Source of the DNA: Candidatus Hebobacteria bacterium
GTDB lineage: Bacteria > Armatimonadota > Hebobacteria > Hebobacterales > Hebobacteraceae
Assembly: GCA_029821495.1 (NCBI GenBank)
Contig: JALGTG010000005.1
Span: forward strand, 1-33,672
DNA length: 33,672 bases
Direction of reading: 5' to 3'
Shown here one piece after another: positions 20,319-29,465 of the stretch. The stretch's first letter is position 1. Each line of letters opens with the position of its first letter. The position numbers and the translations under genes are program-made. The notes beneath the pieces were generated by a model. It was not told where the DNA came from. It did not search any database and saw only the letters and a list, made by a program, of their open reading frames with translations.

Positions 20319-20378
20319 GTCCAGACACAGTCACAGGCGGCCGGCTGTGATCCCGGCCATGCACGTTCGTGTCTGGAC
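20319..20378. repeat. Nested inverted repeats (possible structured RNA element)
   Basis: Outer 10-bp perfect stem GTCCAGACAC (20319-20328)/GTGTCTGGAC (20369-20378); inner TCACAG (20331-20336)/CTGTGA (20344-20349). Confidence 0.6.
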
Positions 20379-20394
20379 GTGCTGCGTATATGAC

Positions 20395-20841
20395 CTACAG
20401 GTCGCCTTCTTGGAGTGGCTGCGAGTGGTAGACGCGCTGCTTGACCACGCGCCCGGTCTTCGTGTCTGCTAGCACATATCCCTTGACTAGGTCGACCCTC
20501 ATCGTCGGCTGTTGCAGGACATCCAGCCCGATATAGCGGGTCACCGCCGTGACGTAGCCGTCCACTGAGTAGCGACCCACCTCGTCGCCGCTGGGATCGG
20601 CCGCCTGCTCCAACACCTGGCCTTTGCTGTTCACCAGCCGCCCGGTCGCTGTATCAAGGATCAGGTCCGGCACGGCTACCTGATACCGACCCACAGGTTC
20701 CTGGTCCTGCGCCACACCGCGCGTGACTCCCCAAGAGAGGAAGGCCGCCGCCGCGCACAGCACAATCGCCGCCGCTGCTATTCTGAATCCGCGCTCACTT
20801 CTTGGCACAGCCGTCTCCTTTCCCTCCGCATTCACCATCAA
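20395..20841 (-). CDS. Hypothetical secreted or anchored protein
   Basis: Single N-terminal hydrophobic segment (GFRIAAAAIVLCAAAAFLSWGVTRGVAQ), then two similar segments (DLILDTATGRLVNSKGQVLEQ and GYVLADTKTGRVVKQRVY). Confidence 0.65.
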   Translation of the reverse strand: MMVNAEGKETAVPRSERGFRIAAAAIVLCAAAAFLSWGVTRGVAQDQEPVGRYQVAVPDLILDTATGRLVNSKGQVLEQAADPSGDEVGRYSVDGYVTAVTRYIGLDVLQQPTMRVDLVKGYVLADTKTGRVVKQRVYHSQPLQEGDL

Positions 20842-20908
20842 TATACCATATGTCTATCATCATCTCAGCGTGTGGGCAGGGACGCTCCCGGCGCGACACG
20901 AACACTAC

Positions 20909-21778
20909 ATGCCCATGAACGCGGCACCGGAGCCTAGACCGTTTCGCCTGATCGCCCTCGACCTCGACGGGACCCTCCTCAATGACCGCGGCGAGGTGTC
21001 CGCGTCGGATGCCGCCGCTCTCCAGGGCTTCGCCAGGTCGGGAGGTGTGGTTGTGCTCGCCTCGGGGCGGATGACGGCAAACATCCGCCCCTTCTATGAT
21101 CTGCTGGGAATCGACGGACCGAGCATCGGCTACAACGGCGCGCTGGCGCGGGATTCGCGGTCTGCCGGGCGCGGCGTGATTGTCGAGACCCCTCTCGCGG
21201 CTCGCTACGCCGACGAACTCGTTGACTATACGCGCCGGGAGCGCTTCCACCTGAACTACTACCTGAATGAGCAGCTCTATGCGCGCGATGACGCTGGCCT
21301 GCGACGCTTTGCCGATCTGTACTCCCAACAGACCGGCGCGCGCTTCTCGTTCTTGCCGGATCTTGAGCGCTTGCGGGGTCGTCGGCCCACGAAGTGCATA
21401 CTCATAACCGATCCCACTGTGCCGGGGAGACCGGATCTGCGCCGCCGAGACGAGCTCTACGAGGTGTGGCAAGCACGCTGGGGTGAAGAGGTAACCGTGA
21501 TGAGGACCAACCCCGAGTACCTCGAGTTCTACCACCGCGATGCGAGCAAGGCCAATGCTCTGGCGGCCGTAGCCGAGCACTATGGGATCGAGCGATCACT
21601 GACTCTCGCCTTCGGTGACAACTACAACGATCTGTCTATGCTGAAGTGGGCCGGTTGCGGTGTCGCGGTTGCGAACGCGGCCTCAGGCGTAAGAGCAGGC
21701 GCTGACTGGGTTTCTCCTCTCACTAACGAGGAGAGCGCGGTTGGAGACGCCATTCGGCGTTTGGTGGTGTCAGCGTAG
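20909..21778 (+). CDS. HAD-superfamily Cof-type phosphatase
   Basis: FRLIALDLDGTLLNDRGEVS (DxDGT), LASGRM, and C-terminal LAFGDNYNDLSMLKWAGCGVAVANA. Confidence 0.92.
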   Translation: MPMNAAPEPRPFRLIALDLDGTLLNDRGEVSASDAAALQGFARSGGVVVLASGRMTANIRPFYDLLGIDGPSIGYNGALARDSRSAGRGVIVETPLAARYADELVDYTRRERFHLNYYLNEQLYARDDAGLRRFADLYSQQTGARFSFLPDLERLRGRRPTKCILITDPTVPGRPDLRRRDELYEVWQARWGEEVTVMRTNPEYLEFYHRDASKANALAAVAEHYGIERSLTLAFGDNYNDLSMLKWAGCGVAVANAASGVRAGADWVSPLTNEESAVGDAIRRLVVSA

Positions 21779-21789
21779 CCCCCGACCTG

Positions 21790-23070
21790 TCATCTGGGCG
21801 CGCTCCGCATGCTGAAGTTGCCGGCCCTGTCGAACCTCAACTCGAGGGGATTGCCCAAGACAGTGACGCGCGGGTGGCGCCGCGCCTCTCCAAGCAACCC
21901 CTCTGACATCCACATGCGGCCGAGAGTGAGCGTGTCCGCGAGTCGCACTGCGCGCACGCGCTTCGGGTCAGGTGTCCCGAGGGCCGTCATCGCGACTTCC
22001 ATCAGCTCTTGGTCGTTGCGTAGGACGACGGGCAACTTGGCGCGATTCAGGAAACCTGTGTGCAACACGTTGGTCCTGACCGCGGCCCAGTCGATCTTCC
22101 TCAACAGCCGTTCCGTCACCAGATCGGCCAGCCCGGTCCCGAGCGCGTTGCCGCGCGACTCGGGCGTCAGATCCAGGACCGCGATGACGCCGATGTTGGT
22201 CTCCTCGAACTCGGGCTCGCCCCAGATCATGCGTCTTCCGATGACGTGGGTGTCGAAGCCCGCGCCGCTGATGTCCTTGCCAATCCGGTCGACTATGAGC
22301 AGGTCCAGATCGCGGAACGGAATCCGAGCCGCGTTGCGCCTCGCCCTCCGGAGCAGCGCCTTCTCGCGAGCGAGCACGACTCCGGCGGGGACCCCCACGA
22401 TGTCTGCGGTCTGATGATAGCCGTTCTCAAGGATCGCCAGCCCGCCGAGCACCCGCAGTCGTTCCAGCAGGATCTGAGCCGCCTCCGGGATGTCCTCCCG
22501 CAGGCTGGCACACCGGCGGGAGTGCATCGCAATCGCGCCCTTTCGCTTGCCGACGCCGATCGCTAGCATCTTGGCCAGCCCACTCTCGCAGACTCCTGTG
22601 AAGTCGGTGTGCTGCTTGATCCGATTCATCACGATGAGGCCGTCCGCCCCCAGCGCTTCGCGACTTGCGTAGACGGCGGTCCCGCTCCGCGTAGTTCCCA
22701 CCTGCACCGCAGCCATGGCGGCCCGTATTGGTGCCCCGACAGACTCTGGGGTGACGCCAAGCGCCCTCAGCAGCGCCGTCTGGCCAGCGGCAGTTGCGCC
22801 GCCGTGGCTTCCCATGGCAGGCAGGACAAATGGGCTCCCGCGGCGCTCCTTAACGAGTCTCACCACCGATGCGGTAATCGAGGCAATGTTGTCGATCCCC
22901 CGGCTGCCGACCGTGATGGCGACGCGATCGCCGCTGCTGATGCTCCGCGCGATACGCGAGGCGTCCCACCCGTGTCTGATCGCTTCCTCGAGGTCGCTCA
23001 CACGACGGGAGTAGAGCCGCTGCTCGATCTCCATCATCCGAGGCAGTCGCACTTCGGTCATCCTCTCCAC
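21790..23070 (-). CDS. LarA/DUF2088-like (lactate racemase domain) protein
   Basis: DRVAITVGSRGIDNIASITASVVRLVKERRGSPFVLPAMGSHGGATAAGQTALLRALGV resembles the LarA N-terminal domain family; function unassigned. Confidence 0.7.
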   Translation of the reverse strand: MERMTEVRLPRMMEIEQRLYSRRVSDLEEAIRHGWDASRIARSISSGDRVAITVGSRGIDNIASITASVVRLVKERRGSPFVLPAMGSHGGATAAGQTALLRALGVTPESVGAPIRAAMAAVQVGTTRSGTAVYASREALGADGLIVMNRIKQHTDFTGVCESGLAKMLAIGVGKRKGAIAMHSRRCASLREDIPEAAQILLERLRVLGGLAILENGYHQTADIVGVPAGVVLAREKALLRRARRNAARIPFRDLDLLIVDRIGKDISGAGFDTHVIGRRMIWGEPEFEETNIGVIAVLDLTPESRGNALGTGLADLVTERLLRKIDWAAVRTNVLHTGFLNRAKLPVVLRNDQELMEVAMTALGTPDPKRVRAVRLADTLTLGRMWMSEGLLGEARRHPRVTVLGNPLELRFDRAGNFSMRSAPR

Positions 23071-23220
23071 CGATCAGATGCTCAGTCTGGCTTTAGCGGG
23101 ACTTCGCTCTCTCCGCATGCCATCCCTGTTCTTGCCCCAGATAGCAGGACCATCTCGGCGCAGTGTCAAACAACCGGACGGGGTGGCCATGTCGCCTGTA
23201 CCGCGTGCGGCCGAGGTCAG

Positions 23221-24189
23221 ATGATGCCTGAGGCAATAACCCTTGGCGAACTGCTGGTAGACTTCGTCTCCATAGACAAGGATGTCTCGCTGGCCGGCTT
23301 GCCGAGCTTCGCCGGGGCGGCCGGTGGGGCGCCCGCGAACGTCGCAGTGGGCCTCGCCCGCCTTGGAGTAAGCGCAGGCTTTGTTGGCAAGATTGGCGGC
23401 GACCCCTTTGGGGAGTTCCTCCGCAGAGTGCTCGACGGCGAGGGAGTAGACACGGGTTCCCTCCGGATAGCGCCAGGCGCGCGCACGACGCTCGCCTTCG
23501 TTGCAACTCGCAGCGACGGTCAGAAGGACATCTGCTTCTATCGTAATCCAGGCGCCGACATGCTCCTCACCGCGGACGAGATCAACCGGGATTACTTGCA
23601 GTCGGCCCGCCTCTTCCATTTTGGGTCTGTCAGCCTCAGTCGCTCTCCGGCGCGCGAGGCAACCATGCACGGGGCCATGGTCGCCCGCGATGCCGGCCTC
23701 ATCGTCTCGTACGATCCAAACTGGCGGCCGAGCTTGTGGGATGACGAACTCGACGCGAAGGGGCACCTTTGGGAAGCGATGCCCCTGGCCGATGTGGTGC
23801 ACTGTGCAGAGGAGGAGTGGGAGTTCGTCACCGGCACCAGCGACTTGGAGACGGGGGCGCACGCGATTCTGAGTGCGGGGCCAAAGCTCGTCGTCGTTAC
23901 GCTGGGAGAGCGGGGGTGCTATTACGACAACGGGGACTCACGGGGAGCCGTGGCCGGGTTCCGCGTCGAAGCCGTCGATCCGCTTGGCGCAGGCGATGCC
24001 TTCGTCGCCGCCATGTTGTCCCAACTGATGTACGCACCCCGCGGCGAGGCGTTGCCGGACGCGAGGCTGCGAGAGATCATGAGGTACGCGAACGCGGCCG
24101 GCGCTCTCACATGCACCCGACGGGGCGTGATACCATCTCTGCCATCCGCGGGGCAACTGGAGGAGTTCATCCGCTCAGACGCCGGCTAG
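23221..24189 (+). CDS. PfkB-family carbohydrate kinase
   Basis: LGELLVDFVS...GGAPANVAVGLARLGVSAGFVGKIGGDPFGEFL (PfkB N-terminal signature) and DPLGAGDAFVAAMLSQL (C-terminal DxxGAGD). Confidence 0.93.
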   Translation: MMPEAITLGELLVDFVSIDKDVSLAGLPSFAGAAGGAPANVAVGLARLGVSAGFVGKIGGDPFGEFLRRVLDGEGVDTGSLRIAPGARTTLAFVATRSDGQKDICFYRNPGADMLLTADEINRDYLQSARLFHFGSVSLSRSPAREATMHGAMVARDAGLIVSYDPNWRPSLWDDELDAKGHLWEAMPLADVVHCAEEEWEFVTGTSDLETGAHAILSAGPKLVVVTLGERGCYYDNGDSRGAVAGFRVEAVDPLGAGDAFVAAMLSQLMYAPRGEALPDARLREIMRYANAAGALTCTRRGVIPSLPSAGQLEEFIRSDAG

Positions 24190-24210
24190 CTGGTCCGGAG
24201 AGCGGTCGGG

Positions 24211-25602
24211 CTACTCGGTGAACTCCTTGGCGGCTTCGCGCGTCACGATGGCTCGCAGAGCAGTCGATGCGGCCAGCCTGACACTCGGATCTGGATCCCT
24301 GAGGCATTCGGCAATGGCACGCAGGCTGTCCGGCGCACCAGTTCGGCCGAGCGCCCGTGCTGCTTCGGCTCTCACCAACGGGTCGGGGTCTCGGAGAGCG
24401 AGTGCCAGGGCGGGAGCGGCGGGCAAGCCGACCTCGCCGAGCCGTTGAGCTGCTTCGGCGCGCCGGGCCGGGTCGCGGTCGCGCAGCCCAGCCAGCGCGT
24501 CTGAGACGTCGTCAGGATCTCTCGTGCCGCCGTCGGCCGCGAGGGCCGCTGTTCGTCTCTCAATGGCGGCGATCTCTTCATCGGTCATTCCGAGGAGTTG
24601 AAGCCCGGCGATTATGGCGGTTCGCACTCGTCGCGGCCCGTCGATAACGCACTCCACGACATCGCCCTCCTCGGAGAGCTCTGTCAGGTCTGGTTCAAGT
24701 TGCAGTAGGGCTTCAGTGAGGAACTCTCCGGCTCCGGGAGTGTTTGCCTCTGCCAGCAGCGAGAATGCACGTGCACGGACAAACCAGTCCGGGTCGGAAT
24801 TCGCCAGCCGCTGCAGGTCTTGCGCCGTCGCTTCCGCGTCAACACGGGCCATTACCTCCGCGACGGCCGAACGCACCTCAGGCTCCGGGTCCGTTTCGAG
24901 CAGTGGAAGAAGGACCTTCTTGACTGACGGCTCGCCGATGCTTCCCAGGGACTCCACGGCCAGCCTGCGGGCCTGCGTGCTCGGATTCGTGAGCTGTCCC
25001 ACGAGCGCCTCGACGGCCTCCTCACCCATTCGCACCAGGGTCGCTCCCGCCGTCTCCGCCAGCCGCCGGTCGGGTGAGGACAGCGCTTCCGCAAGACGGT
25101 CGGCAGCGTAGTCGGGGTCACGGGCGACAATGGCATACGATGCGGCGCGCGCCACATCGGGGTCATCCTGGCCCAGCGCCTCGAGGAGCTGCTCCAACGC
25201 TCGTTCGTCCCCAACGTCGCCGAGCGCCTGGATCGCCCTCAGCTTCGCTGGATACCCTCCCCGCTGTAGATCGCGCGACCACATGTCCAGGGCCCGCGTT
25301 TCCCTCAGCACCTCGATTGCAGCCGACCGAACCGTGGCGTCGTTCTCCTTCAGCAGCTCGTGGGCCGCTGCCGTTGCCGCGCGCACGTCCCCGAATCCGG
25401 TCAGCTCCTCCACCGCGGAGGACTGCTCCTCAACCGCTGCCAGGGTGGTAGCCGGCCTGCGAAGCCGGTCAGCTATGCGGCGGGCCCGGCCCAGCACGAC
25501 GGCATAGCGCCATCGCAGCGCTAACCGCAACGCCAGTGCTGCCGCCGCCAGACACAGAAGGAAAACCGCCAGCATCTTCACTACGCCAAGCTCAACGCCC
25601 AT
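24211..25602 (-). CDS. Membrane-anchored HEAT-repeat protein
   Basis: N-terminal TM (VVKMLAVFLLCLAAAALALRLAL), then serial HEAT/PBS-lyase-like repeats; start is 21 nt from the GT2 stop. Confidence 0.85.
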   Translation of the reverse strand: MGVELGVVKMLAVFLLCLAAAALALRLALRWRYAVVLGRARRIADRLRRPATTLAAVEEQSSAVEELTGFGDVRAATAAAHELLKENDATVRSAAIEVLRETRALDMWSRDLQRGGYPAKLRAIQALGDVGDERALEQLLEALGQDDPDVARAASYAIVARDPDYAADRLAEALSSPDRRLAETAGATLVRMGEEAVEALVGQLTNPSTQARRLAVESLGSIGEPSVKKVLLPLLETDPEPEVRSAVAEVMARVDAEATAQDLQRLANSDPDWFVRARAFSLLAEANTPGAGEFLTEALLQLEPDLTELSEEGDVVECVIDGPRRVRTAIIAGLQLLGMTDEEIAAIERRTAALAADGGTRDPDDVSDALAGLRDRDPARRAEAAQRLGEVGLPAAPALALALRDPDPLVRAEAARALGRTGAPDSLRAIAECLRDPDPSVRLAASTALRAIVTREAAKEFTE

Positions 25603-25623
25603 ACTAGCTCCATCCGGCAGCGA

Positions 25624-26904
25624 TCAGAGCCCCGGCGGCTCCGCGCTGCCCGCCACCCGGACCGTCTTCTCCCACCGAAGCTTCTCTTGTCTTACCACAT
25701 CAAGGTAGTGAGCCTTTGCGCAAACATACACCCAGACCTGGCAGTACGTGAAATACATCGCGGCCGCTACCAGCAGATTCAGCGGTGTGTGCTCTCGTTC
25801 CACCGCCAGCGATATGGCGAGCTCGAGCAGGAAGAGCGCGAATGCCAGCCCCCACAACACCATCAGTGGGTCGCTCGCGAGCCCCACCTTGGCTCCCACG
25901 ATCAGACCGGAGACGAGTATTAGGTCCGACAGCACCAGGATGATGAAGAAGAAGTGGTAGATGGTGAGCAGGTGCATCACTTCCAGGAGCAGGTCTCTGC
26001 GACGCATCCGGCCCAGCCGCGGGAGGAACTTCCGCACCACGTACGTTCCGCCCCGCGCCCACCTCAGCCGCTGCCGCAGCCACACGCTCCAGTGCTGTGG
26101 CTCCGGCTCCCACGTTACGGCGTAGGGCACGAACTTGATCCGGTATCCACCCTGGCTCAGCCGCACGGTCAACTCGGCGTCATCGGCGATCGCCGTCGGA
26201 TCCCAGCGACCTGCGCGCTCTAGAGCATCCCGTCGGATCACGTAATTGGTCCCCGGCAGTGAGGCCAGCCCGAACAGACGCCATCTGCCGGCTTGGATGA
26301 TCCACTGGAAACTGATGAACTCGATATTGACACACCGCGTTAGGAAGTTAGTTGCTCGGTTGAGTGTCCGCACCTTGCCTACGGCCGCCGCCAGCCGCTC
26401 GTCGGCCAGCATCTCTGCGACCAGGTATCGGAGGCTGCCTGGCTCGGGCGAGTTGTCCGCGTCGTACACCGCGAGCAGGTCGTGCGAGGCATACTGCAGC
26501 GCCAGGTTCAGAGCGTGCGACTTCCCCTTGCCTCCCAGTCCGCGGGGCAGGGAGACTAGCTTTACCCGCCGGTCGGTCGCCATTACGTGCTCGATCACGC
26601 GCCGCGTCCGGTCGTCCGACGAGTCGTCGATGACGATGATCTCCATCCGGTCACGCGGGTAGTCGAGGTGGAGCAGGCTCTCTAGAGTGCCTGCGATTAC
26701 GATCTCCTCATTGTGAGCGGGGACCAGAATCGAGACGCCGGGCCACTCCCCCGATACACTCGCTCTTCGTTTCGCTGCTGCCGCCTCCCGCGAGTACACA
26801 TACCCGGCAATCGTCAACACGACGTGGAAGATCAGTATGGCCCATGCGCCGACAACGCACAGCCCGAGCAGCACGTCACGGATCAGTGCGGGCCAGTTCG
26901 TCAC
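25624..26904 (-). CDS. Family 2 processive-type glycosyltransferase (BcsA/PgaC-like), membrane
   Basis: VSILVPAHNEEIVIAGTLESLL, IIVIDDSSDD, VYDADN, IADDAELTVRL, QRLRWARGG (D,D,D,QxxRW), N- and C-terminal TM segments. GTG start 26904 overlaps the upstream stop (26901). Confidence 0.9.
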   Translation of the reverse strand: MTNWPALIRDVLLGLCVVGAWAILIFHVVLTIAGYVYSREAAAAKRRASVSGEWPGVSILVPAHNEEIVIAGTLESLLHLDYPRDRMEIIVIDDSSDDRTRRVIEHVMATDRRVKLVSLPRGLGGKGKSHALNLALQYASHDLLAVYDADNSPEPGSLRYLVAEMLADERLAAAVGKVRTLNRATNFLTRCVNIEFISFQWIIQAGRWRLFGLASLPGTNYVIRRDALERAGRWDPTAIADDAELTVRLSQGGYRIKFVPYAVTWEPEPQHWSVWLRQRLRWARGGTYVVRKFLPRLGRMRRRDLLLEVMHLLTIYHFFFIILVLSDLILVSGLIVGAKVGLASDPLMVLWGLAFALFLLELAISLAVEREHTPLNLLVAAAMYFTYCQVWVYVCAKAHYLDVVRQEKLRWEKTVRVAGSAEPPGL

Positions 26905-29462
26905 GGCAGTCCTTCGTATGCGCGTCGTAGCACCGGCCAGGCTCTCTTGCGGTCTATCGCGGCTGTATGGTAGCACTCAATGCCGTTGGGCTCCGCCTCT
27001 CGGACTCGCTCGATGGTCTCTGCGATGTCGGCTGGCCTCATCCGCTGTGAACCAAAGTCCGTCAACTCGACATGGAGAATCACGCCTGCTCGGCCGTCCG
27101 TCCTCCGCACGAGCCGCGCTGCTGTTTCCGCCGCCCAGTCCGTGTTGAACACCTCCGGCCCGTAGATCGCGGCCCACTGCTGCCAGATGATCTCGAAGTT
27201 CACCCAGTCCGGCGGGTAAGGCCCGTCCAGCAGGGCATCAAGGTCGAAACCGGATTCCTCGGCCTGCCGCCCGGGCGAGAGAATGGCACCGTTATCGAGG
27301 GCATCGCTAATGGTCATGACGTAGCTTTCTATGCCTTCTTCAGCGATAGCTTTCATGCATTCCGAGAGGAACTCCGTCATTCCCTCCGCCCGGAACTGGC
27401 GCCAGACGGCTCCTCCCAAAGGTTCCCCTGGATGAGCATTGGCAAACTCCTCTCTGCACACATGGCAGTAGCAGGCCTGGTCACCAAACCAGTTAACGAC
27501 CGGCTCGCACAGCTCTATGCCATCCAGCGTAGGGTACCGGCGTCCCAGGTCTCGCATCAGACCGGCGAACCAGCGCCTTACCTCTGGGTTGCGAGTGCAT
27601 AGGAAGTACGCGGCATGGAGCCTGAGCGGATTGTGCGCCTTTCCGTCCTTGGTCCGTTCCCGCCACTTCGGGTGTCGCAGCCACATGCCGCGGTCTCGGC
27701 CGTTGTACATCCAGGCGACGACCCTGATGTCGCGATCATGGCAGGCATCCAGGAGATGGGCCAGCAAATCCTGCCGCCCCCATTCGCTGACGGACGCGCC
27801 GCGGTACCGTGTTCGATAGGCAGCTCCTCCATCTACATTATAAGCGTAGAAGAAGACAGTGTTGACCCCATTGAGAGATAACTGATCTGCGAGCGTCTCC
27901 GCCAGCTCTCTGCCTGAATGTCTGGAAGGCGAGTAAGCCCACGGATCCACGGTCACACCCTTGATGAACGGCCGCGCCGTTGTCTCTCTCAGCAGTTCGA
28001 CCATGGCAGCGCTTCGCGGCGGCGCGCTGATCTCGTGTTCGGGTGCGTTCGTTCTGACCGCCAGAGCTCTCTGCGCCAGGACATCCCACTTCGGGCCGAA
28101 GATCGTCTCTCGCAGAACAGCCTTGGGCTCCACTCTCACAGTCGCTTTGCCTGATGCCAGCGTCCGCCGAGAGTCGCTCACCCGCACCCCGAGGTCACGA
28201 AGGTCTGCAGTCTGCCAGCCATCCGACTCTCGGCTGGCCACGAATTCGAGGAAGGGAGCAGCCGGGGCCCAAAGGCCGAACGAGACAAGCGCCGTGGCGT
28301 CCCGCACTACCTCTTGCATCACCATCCGATCGACATCGGCCTGTGCGATGTGGCCTGCATCGCTTATCGCGATCGCCGCGGGGAGCAGGCCGCCCGCGCA
28401 GTAGGGCGGGGAGTCGTCCGGCTCGGCTATGCGCAGCCGAAAAGGATTGCCGCCATTGGCGGGGCCGGCCCACGCCACGGGATGAAGTCCGACCTCCCAG
28501 GCAAGACGCCAATGCTCCACTGCGTCCACGCCGCCGCTTGACACCAGTGCTATAGCCGCACCCAGCGACTCCGCTTCCCGTAGTCCTCGCACCGCCTGTG
28601 GGCGCTCCGACAGCGGCACCGCCCCCCAGTTCGTTGCTGCCATCACCGCTACGGGCACCCCTTGCGCCAGCACCGGCCGGACTACGCTTGGCACTTGCCT
28701 GCGTGTCGTCCAGATCGGTACATCCCGCAGCACGCACACCAGCCGCCGTGGCTCGCCTTCGTGCGGCTCCCCCAGGATCTCGTGCAGCGCATCGGCCCAG
28801 ATGCAGCCCGTCCAGAACCGTTCCCGTTTCAGCACCGGCCCCGCTGCCGCGTACCAGAGCCGTTCGCTCCGGGCGATGAAAGGGCGGCGGTTCGTGCCGC
28901 GCACTGCCCCAGAGAGGACTTGCGCGCCCTCCCGCGCTGCCACCGATGGGATCGGCACCCTTTCTGCGTGTCGCTGCCCGCTGTAGGAGATCGTCCAGGG
29001 AACGGCTGGTGCAGGACCTCCCTGCCCTGGTGCTGGCTCCAGCCCGAGCGCGTCGATCGCCGGGTCACCCAGGGACTCCACCCCTGGTCCTACCCACGTC
29101 GCCGTCCCCTCGTATGCAGAGAGATCGGCAGCGAAGCTCTGCCGGGCCGCCGCATCCGGCTTTCCGGCGAAGTAGAAAGCATGCGAGTATACCGCTAGCT
29201 GGACCGCCTCGTATTCGGCGGCCGAGGCAATCGCGCACCGTTGGTCGAAGTGAGCGATAAGTGTGTCGAGTGCCTGCGCCGACTCCGCGACCGCTGGCCC
29301 GCCCGGCCCCTCAGTCTCCACGACTATGAGCACGGAGGGAGGCAGTTCTTCCATCCGCAAGGAGGGGCTCTCGACCGGGGGCACAGGCTGCGAACGATGA
29401 CAGGCCGACAGCCATATGCATATCGGCACCATACAGGCAAGAAGCAGAACGCGACGCCACAT
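26901..29462 (-). CDS. Lipoprotein: DUF2334-deacetylase-like N-terminal region fused to GHL/PgaB-C-like glycoside hydrolase domain
   Basis: Signal with lipobox-like LSAC (MWRRVLLLACMVPICIWLSACHRS). N-terminal half parallels the DUF2334-like protein at 29466-31211; C-terminal half (IKGVTVDPWAYSP...NGVNTVFFYAYN...LDGIELCEPVVNWFGDQACYCHVC) parallels 31489-32547. Confidence 0.72.
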   Translation of the reverse strand: MWRRVLLLACMVPICIWLSACHRSQPVPPVESPSLRMEELPPSVLIVVETEGPGGPAVAESAQALDTLIAHFDQRCAIASAAEYEAVQLAVYSHAFYFAGKPDAAARQSFAADLSAYEGTATWVGPGVESLGDPAIDALGLEPAPGQGGPAPAVPWTISYSGQRHAERVPIPSVAAREGAQVLSGAVRGTNRRPFIARSERLWYAAAGPVLKRERFWTGCIWADALHEILGEPHEGEPRRLVCVLRDVPIWTTRRQVPSVVRPVLAQGVPVAVMAATNWGAVPLSERPQAVRGLREAESLGAAIALVSSGGVDAVEHWRLAWEVGLHPVAWAGPANGGNPFRLRIAEPDDSPPYCAGGLLPAAIAISDAGHIAQADVDRMVMQEVVRDATALVSFGLWAPAAPFLEFVASRESDGWQTADLRDLGVRVSDSRRTLASGKATVRVEPKAVLRETIFGPKWDVLAQRALAVRTNAPEHEISAPPRSAAMVELLRETTARPFIKGVTVDPWAYSPSRHSGRELAETLADQLSLNGVNTVFFYAYNVDGGAAYRTRYRGASVSEWGRQDLLAHLLDACHDRDIRVVAWMYNGRDRGMWLRHPKWRERTKDGKAHNPLRLHAAYFLCTRNPEVRRWFAGLMRDLGRRYPTLDGIELCEPVVNWFGDQACYCHVCREEFANAHPGEPLGGAVWRQFRAEGMTEFLSECMKAIAEEGIESYVMTISDALDNGAILSPGRQAEESGFDLDALLDGPYPPDWVNFEIIWQQWAAIYGPEVFNTDWAAETAARLVRRTDGRAGVILHVELTDFGSQRMRPADIAETIERVREAEPNGIECYHTAAIDRKRAWPVLRRAYEGLP

Positions 29463-29465
29463 GGT

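Noticed and set aside
23074-23862. 262-aa minus-strand ORF overlapping the PfkB kinase
   Set aside because: Conflicts with an unambiguous kinase reading frame and has no recognisable motif.
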